A DNA stretch of 35,705 bases, taken from NCBI GenBank assembly GCA_002633005.1, contig NMRA01000208.1:661606-697310 (forward strand), in the 5' to 3' direction. Position 1 is the stretch's first letter. The number at the start of each line of letters is the position of its first letter. Source of the DNA: Phoronis australis (lineage: Eukaryota; Phoronida; Phoronidae). The notes under the pieces are model-generated. The model ran no database searches, had not been told where the DNA came from, and saw only the letters and a list, made by a program, of their open reading frames with translations. This document shows positions 1 to 8,122 of the stretch, one piece after another. Both the position numbers and the translations under genes were made by a program.

Positions 1-580
1 TTACGATCCTTATTATTCTCGTATGCCACCAGTGTAAGCTGAGAGATGCTGTGAAATTTTTTTGCTTTCAGAAACTGTATGTCGGATATAAAAAATGTTG
101 CAATTGTAACTATATTGTTTGCTTAATCAAAAAAATCAGAGCTCTCTAAATCAAGTTTTTTAACCGGCTTTAGAGCAAAGACTAGCAGAAGATTGCCCAC
201 TTTCTCAAAATTGCCCTGGAGGTATTGCCTATTCTATGCCAGCATTATTTAACTTGTCTTGGCTAATTATCATTTTATGGCCTGGTCATCCATTCAGCCA
301 AAAGTAGTTCCAGAGGTGGCTTATCAGCCAATTATTCACGCATGCTGACTCACAATACAAGCCTGATAAGAGTGAAGGTGGATAAATATGGTGTTCTTAG
401 GGATTGTTGTTGTAGTGGAGTTGTTCATGACATGTATGCTGAGAAATGTGTTGCTTGTATCTATGTACACGGATTCACACAACTTATCCCAACTAAAGAT
501 TGTTTCTTCCATTTGCAGTACGCTGCTGTGTGTTGTGGTGTTATTTCTTTGTTGACTAAAACATGCAAATTTTATTCCAG
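1..580. other. intronic or upstream sequence of the GRTP1-like gene
   Basis: AT-rich sequence before the first recognisable exon. The open frame on the plus strand is only exon 581-689 read back into the intron. I see no further TBC exon and no repeat. Confidence 0.5.
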
Positions 581-689
581 ACTCCATTCCCCTGAAGTAT
601 ATCAACACATCAAGAAGCTGGAATACTCATGGGTGATGGTCACCACCAAATATTTTATCTGTTTATTTGTAGACAGTCTTCCTGTAGAA
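581..689 (+). CDS. GRTP1: GRTP1-like exon (TBC helices before LPVE)
   Basis: Acceptor is a pyrimidine-rich tract ending in TTCCAG at 580; donor is GAA|GTAAGT at 690. The first base completes a codon begun in the previous exon, and the exon ends in phase 0. It encodes FICLFVDSLPVE, the hallmark run of this TBC subfamily. Confidence 0.85.
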
Positions 690-2379
690 GTAAGTAATCG
701 TGTTCATGCTTTAGACTGAGAAAGATTGATTACAACTTTTCAATATAATCCACTTTATGAATGTTCACATGATAATCCCGACTCTACGAGAAATGAGTTC
801 TCAGAATATCCCAGCATCAGAGTGTATGAATTTCAAAATTATTCAAGTCCTGACAAACCCAGCATTAATATCGGTCTTTGATGAGATACAAATAGTTTTA
901 ATGAAAACCTTCACGACCACTTTTTCCCCAGAACTGGGTAAGTCAACTGTTGTGCTGGTGTGATATGGTCACTTTAAGGTATTTATGAAGTGGTGTACTC
1001 CAGGCATTTCAGGAGTTAACTGATGTGATTACTTTTGACTGCCATTGTTCTTATGGTTGGTAAATGGCTTTATAATGTCTGTATAGATCAAGGAAATAGC
1101 ACTCGACGGTACCTGCATCACAGATGATTTTCAAGCTAAAAGATTATTTTTTTCTGTTTTCCAATTTAAGACGGTACTTCGTATATGGGACTGCATGTTT
1201 TATGAAGGCGAGAAGGTGCTGTTTCGTGTTGCTCTGATGCTGTTGAAGAAAAATGCATCAAAGATTGTCGCAGCCGATTCCTTTGAATCTCTGTCCGAGG
1301 TCTTCAAAAGTATCAATAAAGACCCCAGTACCTACTACTGCCACGAGTTCATGCAGGTAAGTATATACAGTTAATCACTAGCACTTTAGATTGGGCCATG
1401 GTCACCAGTTCCAAGTGAATACCACTAGTCAAACCATTGTCTATTGAACCTACCTGTGGTCTGACTATGGTTAGTGTAATCACTAGGTGGCACCACTAGG
1501 TAGTTGTAAGTAAACTGAACTAGTTCTTTTATTAAAATGTGTTGCCCAAAATGATCAAGGAACTACAGCTAAATATGCCTCATTTTACTAAACTACCTAA
1601 AGATTTCATGTGTATTGAATATTGTGCGTGGGTTTACCATTTTGGGCTGGGCTTTATAAACCCATGGGGGGTAATAAAGTATGTTTTCAGTCAGAACCAT
1701 AAACCTTTTGTTAAGCTGTGTTTACTTACAGAGTGCAAGCTGGGACAGTTGTATGACTAAGAGCAGGGTTCACCTAGAAGTGCTGTCACTGACATTGCAT
1801 GTCAGTTTCAAAATGCTTATTGGGCATGAAGTACACCGGGCCCCATGATTTACAATCATCAGAAAAATTCCAAGCCACTGCACTGTTCAGATTAGTTCAT
1901 CCTCCAAGCTCAAAATGCTATGTAATTCAACTTAATTAATAATTTACTCAAAATTATGGCATTCACTTGTTTGCTTTAGTACACATGTCTGTTCTTTCCT
2001 ATACTGGCTGACCTCCAGTTACAGTTACTGAAAGTGGTTTCAATCTTATCACAAGTTGCCTCCAGTTTGTATTTTCACCAATAGATGGCTTACAAGACTG
2101 CTATGTGACCAAACCAGCTAGACTTAAATAATATCAATAATGCCATTCATACTTCAACTTGATGATCATCTGGTGAGGAACTGGACCCAGAAATGTTCAT
2201 AACAGCCGTGCTGTGTGTTGAATATTTTACTTGAGTTGTTCCTTTCTTAACCATCCATAAAGTAATTCTTGCTCTTATTTCAGAATGTCTATGAAATGAC
2301 AGGGAAAATCCCCAGGCCTTTGTTAAAGAAATTTCGACAAGAGAGTAGAGAAAAGGTCATTTTGGGGAAATGTGACTAG
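581..2379 (+). CDS. GRTP1: GRTP1-like TBC-domain RabGAP, C-terminal part (3 exons, 5' end outside window)
   Basis: C-terminal third of a TBC-domain protein, the family that switches Rab GTPases off by supplying an arginine and a glutamine finger in trans. Three exons join in frame: 581-689, 1171-1356, 2284-2379. Joined, they read a stretch typical of the end of the TBC domain: WVMVTTKYFICLFVDSLPVE, then TVLRIWDCMFYEGEKVLFRV, then a tail ending in LGKCD and a TAG stop. The LPVE/T-V-L-R-I-W-D core and the F-M-Q exon end match what I remember of vertebrate GRTP1, which is why I prefer it to other TBC1D proteins. All splice sites are canonical. The catalytic IxxDxxR and YxQ fingers belong to upstream exons that are not here; bases 1-580 hold no exon I can recognise. 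It is transcribed towards the Rab gene at 4177-8122. Confidence 0.88.
1171..1356 (+). CDS. GRTP1: GRTP1-like exon (TVLRIWD core)
   Basis: Exactly 62 codons, phase 0 at both ends. Acceptor AATTTAAG at 1170, donor CAG|GTAAGT at 1357. Encodes TVLRIWDCMFYEGEK, the last conserved helix pair of the TBC fold, and ends in HEFMQ. Confidence 0.88.
1357..2283 (+). other. last intron of the GRTP1-like gene
   Basis: 927-base GT-AG intron. A small open frame at 1539-1760 has no recognisable similarity and no splice context that would keep the host frame. Nothing else is evident. Confidence 0.6.
2284..2379 (+). CDS. GRTP1: GRTP1-like terminal coding exon
   Basis: Acceptor TTATTTCAG at 2283; 31 codons and a TAG stop at 2377-2379. 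Starts NVYEMTGKIPRP and ends LGKCD. An AT-rich 3' UTR follows. Confidence 0.8.
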   Translation, partial: NVYEMTGKIPRPLLKKFRQESREKVILGKCD

Positions 2380-2630
2380 ATGGTTTTGTCAGTCATGCTT
2401 TGGGAAGTAGCATTTTGTTTTTTAGTCTTTAGTGTTTTAAAATTATGGTTGTAATTTTAGTTATTTTCAGCGTAGTACTTAGTTTACATTGCAACCAGTG
2501 AAACGTTCTTTTATGGAAAAGTTTCTGTTGCGTATTTTGTGCCAAATTAAAAAATGTAATGTACTAAATGTAATTATTTTCTGAAAACTGTATGACAATG
2601 AAAATGCAGTCATTCTATTAACATTATCTA

Positions 2631-2636
2631 ATTAAA
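2631..2636 (+). promoter_or_regulatory. candidate poly(A) signal ATTAAA
   Basis: ATTAAA about 250 bases after the GRTP1-like stop, in AT-rich sequence. It is the common variant of AATAAA. It fits the position of the 3' end, but such hexamers are frequent in AT-rich DNA. Confidence 0.35.
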
Positions 2637-2757
2637 ACTATTTACATTTGAAATGGTGCCTGCCCATTTTGTCCACTTTATGAACCAATTTGACCAAAAG
2701 TCCCATGTCCAGATTGTTGATGTAACTGAAAAGAAAACATCCTTTTAATAGGCAGGT

Positions 2758-2835
2758 ACAATGTTGCCACTCTGTGTGTTGAGAGTCCTATCAGACACAA
2801 TGTTGCCACTCTGTGTGTTGAGAGTCTTATCCAGT
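2758..2835. repeat. two-copy tandem repeat, about 39 bp
   Basis: The string ACAATGTTGCCACTCTGTGT occurs at about 2759 and again at about 2798, each followed by GTTGAGAGTC(C/T)TATC. This direct duplication is in the 3' flank of the GRTP1-like gene and creates the small overlapping ORFs seen on both strands. Confidence 0.8.
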
Positions 2836-3040
2836 GAGCTATTAACTCATTGCTTACACGGAGTTGTTCACTTTGGTTTTCCAACCCTGTTTCAGAGGGT
2901 GTACAAGATGCAAAATGTTCCACTTGTCAGGCACAATTTGAGCACAGGGGACATTTTGAAGGAATTGTCACTAAATTAGGTTTAGAGGATCTGCAGGTTT
3001 AATTAGTGTTCTTTGTAGAGGTGTACGATGTTGACTTCAA

Positions 3041-3870
3041 GTGGNACACGCTGCCATTGAGCTGACTAAAAGACCAGGTCTCTCGCTGACTACATGACCA
3101 TTGACCCAAGCTGCCAATTGACTACATGACCAGGTCACATTCTGCCAGCTGACTACATGACTAGGACAAACGCTGCCACCTGACTACAGGACTAGGACAC
3201 ATACTGCCTACCCGACCAGAACACACAACGTGACCTGGACACACGCTGCCAACTGACTACATGATCAGGTCACCGTCACGCTTCCAACTGACTGCATGAC
3301 CAAGACAGGCACGCTGCCAATTCACTACATGACCAACACACACGCTGCCAACTGACTGTCTGTCCAGGACACACGCTGCCAACTGACTACATGAACAGGG
3401 CACACGCTGTCAACTCACATCATGTCCAGGACACATACTACCAACTGACTACCTGACTAGGACACACGACGTAACCAGCCGACACGGCCGCCAACTGACT
3501 AAATGACCAGGACACACGCTGCCAATTCACTACATGACCAAGACACACGCTGCCAACTGACTGTCTGTCCAGGACACACGCTGCCAACTGACTTCATGAA
3601 CAGGACACACGCTGTCAACTCACATCATGTCCAGGTCACAAACTGCCAACTCTCGTGATTACATGACCAGGTCACACGCTGCCAACTTAATACACGACCA
3701 GAACACACGGTGCCCACTGACTACATGACGAGGACACACGCTACCAAATGACTACATGACCACGACACACTCTGCCAACTGATTACATGACCAGGACACA
3801 CGACGTGACCAGGACCCACGCTGCCTACTGATTACATGACCAGGTTATACGCTGCCAACTGCCGATGCAA
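3041..3870. repeat. degenerate ~31-bp minisatellite
   Basis: About 830 bases built from variants of ACACACGCTGCCAACTGACT followed by ACATGACCAGG. Units vary in length and sequence (loss of the CTGCCAACT block, ACGTGACC variants). There are no unique spacers, so this is a minisatellite, not a spaced array. One N sits at 3044 at the left edge. It fills the space between the convergent GRTP1-like and Rab genes. Confidence 0.9.
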
Positions 3871-4115
3871 TTTCCATTCCCTTTAGATCTTGACCCGCGT
3901 TGACAAGAAGATTTTCTGATAAACAAGCTCCAAATAAAATTCAACATTCGAAATACTTTCGAGAATCTGGAAATAAGCTTGTGGAAATACGCTTTGCGCT
4001 ATTTGGTATATCGGCTGCAGTCTTGCACTGTCGGCCATATTCGGCATTCGGAAGCTGAAAAGACTGACAATTTGGACATTCCACGTAACAGCACGTAAGC
4101 AGTGTTTACTACCAG

Positions 4116-4121
4116 TTTATT
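4116..4121 (-). promoter_or_regulatory. candidate poly(A) signal AATAAA for the Rab gene
   Basis: AATAAA on the minus strand, about 56 bases after the Rab stop codon. Spacing and orientation suit a short 3' UTR. Confidence 0.5.
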
Positions 4122-4176
4122 TCTTCACAGAAAATCTCAACAGTCACAAAAAATCAATAGTCTGACTGTCCTCGTG

Positions 4177-4316
4177 TTAGTAGCAGCAATTTGACTGACA
4201 GGAAGAACCGTCTCCTGTTCTTTCCGTCAACTGGATCTTGCTTTCGAACCATGGACCATATTGCCTTTCTGTGAGTTTTGAGGCGATTGTTTGAAAAACA
4301 TCTTCAACACCTTCTC
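4177..4316 (-). CDS. Rab exon 4 (C-terminal helix, prenylation tail)
   Basis: Acceptor TTTTTTAG at 4317. Starts by completing Gly151 and reads EGVEDVFQTIASKL, then a hypervariable tail ending in SNCCY and TAA at 4177-4179. Confidence 0.87.
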
Positions 4317-7300
4317 CTAAAAAATAAATCAGCAATTGAATTATTAACAAGAATGGTATTGCAGCCAAGGACTTTTCTATTCAAAATTGGAAAAGTCGTG
4401 TGTAAGTTCTTGCACTCTACTATAAATGCTTTTGCATAGCATTTATTTCGCTGCGTTACAGCTTTAAAATTTGCTTTTTTGCTGATCAAAACCATAGTTT
4501 GCGAATAATACACGCGTAACTTTATTGTCTCATACATTTACGTTGATACCTACCTGTTTTTGCAGATGAATTAAAAATGAATTCGCATCCATGAATTGAG
4601 GCAAAATCCTGTGCCATTTCACTGCTGACTTCCGACGTTAAATCCTTTTTATTTCCCACGAGAATCTTCATGGCTGAAATCGTTAATAAGACATGGGGAA
4701 GGATGTCAATGACATTTGTTCGAGAACAATTTGCAGTGACGTCAGCCACACGCGTTTTGATTGGCAACATGTCTTGGCGGTGCCCTGGTCTAGTTGTCTG
4801 ATAGTCTTTTGTTTGGCAATATTTGCTGGAGGCGTCAGCACAAATGTATGGGCAGTGGAAAATGAAAAAAATATTTGAAAATAGCAATCATTTTTGTATA
4901 TTCAATGTGTGGCAGGACGGGCTTTTGCCCGTTAGCGCGAATCACTGTTCATATTCTGATGTCCATTGTGTTGTCTATGTAGCTATTTGTTGGCTAATCA
5001 TGGATATGCAAATGTCCATGCGGGTTCTTTGAAGACCTCGTGGTTTGAGTGAGTATTGAATCGGAGTTTTTGAAGTGTGGCTGTATCGTTGGTATATAAG
5101 TACAATATATGATTGAACTGCAGTCGCTGGTCTTCTTATTTATTTCTGAAATGCGAACCCGTGACAAATACTATTTATTAAATTCCATCCTGTTTAGAAT
5201 AAAAATCAATCTTTGACTTTGCGTATTCAATTTTACAAATCCAATACTATTTTATAAATTCAATCCTATGTCATGAATTCAGAGCACTTTTAAAAAATGT
5301 ATGAACGAGTTACCAACCTCTGACCACAGGAGCACTTCGCATAGATGAACGCGTGTTACCGCAGTATGTACAGAAGTGGATGTCTCATAGTGCCGGTGTC
5401 TGCACTCCAGGTGTGGTCCTGGGGACCTTACGAGGTATTAAAGGTACCGGCCAAAACTGACTGAAATTCACCAATCGTGCCACACTGAGCCTTAATGACC
5501 CAAGACAGACACTTTGGAAAGTCAGTCTCGCCATAAAATCCAAAATGACTTACCTCAAGCATTGGAAGTACCACAAAAACAATCCTACAGGAATCAGTAA
5601 TTGACACGACACAAAGGGCTCGCCAAAAATCTTCAAAAGGCTCCCTTCCAATTCTGTTTAATGATTCAGTACTTTTTTCACTTGGAGCTTAATGTGGCGT
5701 GATTGTTTATCTTTAATCACTGAATTTTGGGCGGAAAATTTGTGGGCGAGATTTCAAGGGTTTCTGATGGTGGGCACTACCCATAGTGTATTTTATCTGT
5801 GACATGCTATTTATTTAGTGATCAGTGAGTTACCTCGAGTGTTTGAGGGGTGCGTTTTGGTTTCTGGCTTGATCTTCCTAGAGTGGATTTTTTCATTGGT
5901 TATGCGGCGCTCAATTTCCAGCCTCCTTATAACTGAGGTCCCCTGGGACCACACCCAGATTGCAGCACTTGCAGATATATATGTACATACTGGGGTGCAT
6001 TGTAATTGCTCCTGGCATATGTTGGTACTCCGTTCATCTAAGCTAAGTGCTGTAGGCTGGGGTGCTCTTACTGTCAGGCACAATGTTGTCAGAATCATCG
6101 ATCCACGCAGTTAGATGCTGAAGCGACGACTTGTTGTCGACACTGTAAACAAACACGACGGCGTGAGTATGACGATAGAAGTTGTCAGACATGGTGCGGA
6201 ATCTCTCCATTCCCGCCGTGTCCCACACGTCTAACTGAAATACACAGAAATATTTAGTAATTATTATACTGTGGTTTATTGAGGTGTGGTAACATTTAAC
6301 GTGTTGAAACACAGATGGGTTTTACTTTTTTACAGTATCAGAATAGTCATACGTTGATCTATTGATTCATAGAGTATCCAGAAATTTATTAGTCAATTTA
6401 TAAAGCCACGGGTCACCATCTTGCATCTGTATAAAAGCTGTGCGCATTATCCACATGAACCCAGCAAGCAGGTAAAATGATTCAAAAAGAGGATCCGTGG
6501 GTTCTTATTCGACAAGACCCCCACGACAGCATGGGGACTTTCTTGGTGAGAGTCCCTTCGCTAGTAATATTGCAACGACAAGAAACTGAAAAAGAAACTA
6601 TCAATGAAAGTAAAAGTTATTAGGTCAAGGATATCTAGGCTAAATAATTGAGAGCGGAAACAAAATGAAATTTGATGGTCACTAAAATTAAGTAACGACC
6701 TCTTTTAGAATATAACGAAGCCATATGTTTCATAAGTCACGCATACACATATACAGGCTGTCCCAAAAACCACCCACAATTCAGTACAAATAAAAGCCGA
6801 GTTCAACTTCATTTCCTCTAAACCAGACTCTGCGCCACGAGTTACTGTGATTCTTGACGTGTTCTGAAATCAAATCCTCTTCACAAAAAATCAATGAATA
6901 GTGCAATTCTGTTTTATGAATTTAAACTAGCGGTCTTGTGTCTAAGTCCATTAATGCAACGCTTCTATTATTGCAGAACATGTTTGAGACACCCTGTATT
7001 TCCGACGGTGTTTGACTAGCATACATTGAGAACGCACGTTCTTTTGTCCCTGGTATAAGCTCGGGAACATTTGAAGTGTGTCTGAACGTGTTTCACTGAG
7101 AAAGAAGCTCCAAAAAGCGTAAATACAAGGTCAAATAACGCTAGGACCTCGCGAAAAAGCAAGACATCACGAGATTACGTGAGATATTGCCGTGTATTTT
7201 AAATGAGAACACGTGACTTTGACTAGATTTTAGCTAGGTCCTAGCGTCTACTGAACGCGCGCTTGATATGCGTGTAAACTTATGCAGCTCGGCAGGGCCT

Positions 7301-8122
7301 ATAGAGATTGTATCCGTCTCAATCGGGCAAATGGACTCAACAAAACATCATTTGAGGTACTCTGGGTTTTATAGAGAGTGCTGAAAGCTTTGGATTTCGA
7401 TTACGCTGCCTTGTTGGTTTAACTTTGACCCAATCTTCGTCATGTCTTAATGAGAATGAGTGAATGTAAAAGACTCTTGTATCGCTTACATTGAAACTGA
7501 AGACAAAAATTTGATCTTAGGCTCCAACCTCACAATTGATGAATAAAGATGTAAGCCAAGTAATTATGAGAGTATCGCAGCTAGAAATATTTCATTAAAA
7601 AATTACAACAAATAGGAGTTATATGTGTATATTTTAAAATACTTCGCACCTTTGCTCAGGTAAGATTTAATTAGTTTTCAGAAATAGTTGCGTAAGCTCA
7701 ATTTCGCTTTTCATGAAAGAGACCCTAGGGCCCTTGATGCCTCGATAGCGGGACCGAATACCGGTCCATTCCCTATGAAAAATATTTTAAAAATCACGCA
7801 ACACGTTAGGTGTTGGAGAGAGACACTTTCCTCTCAACCAAATACACTCTCAAAAGGTGCAGGCACCTTTCCCCTCAGAATAGAGGGTCCTGCGGACCAA
7901 TGAGGATCGGGAGCTCCCTGCCAAAAATGACCCCTTCATCCATGCTCGGCTTACCCTAACTGGAATATCGTTGATCACGTAAGATTTCGAGCATCTGTCC
8001 AATTGACACGAAGCACATGCTTTTTTGTGAAAGGATCCGTTTTTCAAACGCAGAAATAACGTAGTTTTTCCCACACCGACTTCGCCTTGAAGTATAACCT
8101 TGTACTGGTGTCCCTGTAACAT
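4177..8122 (-). CDS. divergent Rab-family small GTPase, 196 aa, four exons
   Basis: A complete Rab-type membrane-traffic GTPase assembled from exons 8122-7955, 6234-6072, 4673-4554 and 4316-4177, all joining in frame. Seen in the product: P-loop G13-E-V-G-V-G-K-T20; switch I around A37-S-C-Q-L-D42; WDTAGMERF at 60-68; guanine-specificity motif N118-K-K-D121; S147-A-K-T150; C-terminal N-C-C-Y, a CCX site for double geranylgeranylation. The length is normal for a Rab. Two departures: the catalytic switch II glutamine (DTAGQE in most Rabs) is Met65, and the Mg-binding switch I threonine is probably Ser38. The start is the ATG at 8122-8120 (context ACAATG); an in-frame TAA lies about 54 bases upstream. 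The WDTAGxERF motif and CCX tail make it a Rab rather than Ras, Rho or Arf; I cannot assign a numbered subfamily. Confidence 0.88.
4554..4673 (-). CDS. Rab exon 3 (NKKD and SAK motifs)
   Basis: Acceptor GATTTCAG at 4674, donor AACAG|GTAGGT at 4553. Encodes MKILVGNKKDLTSE and ends in NSSAKT plus one base. The phase (1 to 1) matches both neighbours. Confidence 0.88.
4674..6071 (-). other. Rab intron 2
   Basis: 1.4-kb GT-AG intron, nearly half of it the foldback element at 5361-5993. Small open frames at 4693-5032 and 5811-6114 have no recognisable product. Confidence 0.65.
5361..5993. mobile_element. foldback element in Rab intron 2
   Basis: Inverted arms of about 70-80 bases: left at 5361-5440 (GCAGTATGTACA ... 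CCAGGTGTGGTCCTGGGGACC) and right at about 5925-5993, which reads CCAGTATGTACA ... GGTGTGGTCCCAGGGGACC on the minus strand. The 500-base interior has no coding frame I can support. A non-autonomous inverted-repeat element is the simplest reading; I could not define a target duplication. Confidence 0.6.
6072..6234 (-). CDS. Rab exon 2 (switch II)
   Basis: Acceptor TATTTCAG at 6235, donor GACA|GTAAGA at 6071. Encodes LDVWDTAGMERFRTMSDNFY and the following core strand AVVFVYSVD. Phase 0 to phase 1; the leftover A forms Thr111 with the next exon. Confidence 0.88.
6754..6996. mobile_element. mariner-like MITE, 243 bp
   Basis: Ends CAGGCTGTCCCAAAAA (left) and, inverted, CAGGGTGTCTCAAACA (right), flanked on both sides by TA (6752-6753 and 6997-6998). 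TA duplication and a CAGG(G/C)TGTC-CAAA end are typical of Tc1/mariner elements. There is no transposase frame. It lies in Rab intron 1. Confidence 0.75.
7138..7247. mobile_element. 110-bp MITE, ACGCTAGGACCT family, copy 1
   Basis: Terminal inverted repeat ACGCTAGGACCT(C/A)GC at both ends. The interior (CACGAGATTACGTGAGATAT...) is shared with copies at 23961-24068 and 34538-34647. Located in Rab intron 1. Too short to encode anything. Confidence 0.8.
7500..7725. mobile_element. diverged copy of the TTTCATGAAAGTGACTTA MITE family
   Basis: Resembles the element at 21214-21490: shared blocks AAGTAATTATGA, CTAGAAATA, TAGGAGTTAT(G/A)TGTGTAT, TTTGCTCA. The right end TTTTCATGAAAGAGACCCT matches the terminal repeat of the copy at 30467-31021. 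The left end is eroded. Confidence 0.55.
7955..8122 (-). CDS. Rab exon 1 (P-loop, switch I)
   Basis: 56 codons from ATG to AGG|GTAAGC. Encodes MLQGHQYKVILQGEVGVGKT and the switch I region, ending INDIPVR. Ends in phase 0. An alternative start through an upstream exon is possible (open for a few codons before the ATG), but the ATG gives a typical short Rab N-terminus. Confidence 0.82.

Larger units (their letters stand above)
2380..4176. other. convergent intergenic region
   Basis: Holds the 3' flank of the GRTP1-like gene, a two-copy 39-bp repeat, the 31-bp minisatellite, and about 300 bases of single-copy sequence including the 3' end of the Rab gene. No coding signal. Confidence 0.7.
6235..7954 (-). 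other. Rab intron 1
   Basis: 1.7-kb GT-AG intron containing three separate MITE-like insertions (mariner-type, ACGCTAGGACCT-type, TTTCATGAAA-type). I see no extra exon. Confidence 0.65.

Noticed and set aside
3041-3870. Possible CRISPR-like array with about 30-base repeats
   Set aside because: Units are head to tail and degenerate with no unique spacers, in an animal genome; it is a minisatellite.
4304-4537. Minus-strand ORF of 77 codons between Rab exons 3 and 4
   Set aside because: Mostly intron 3 of the Rab gene, running into exon 4 in the wrong frame.
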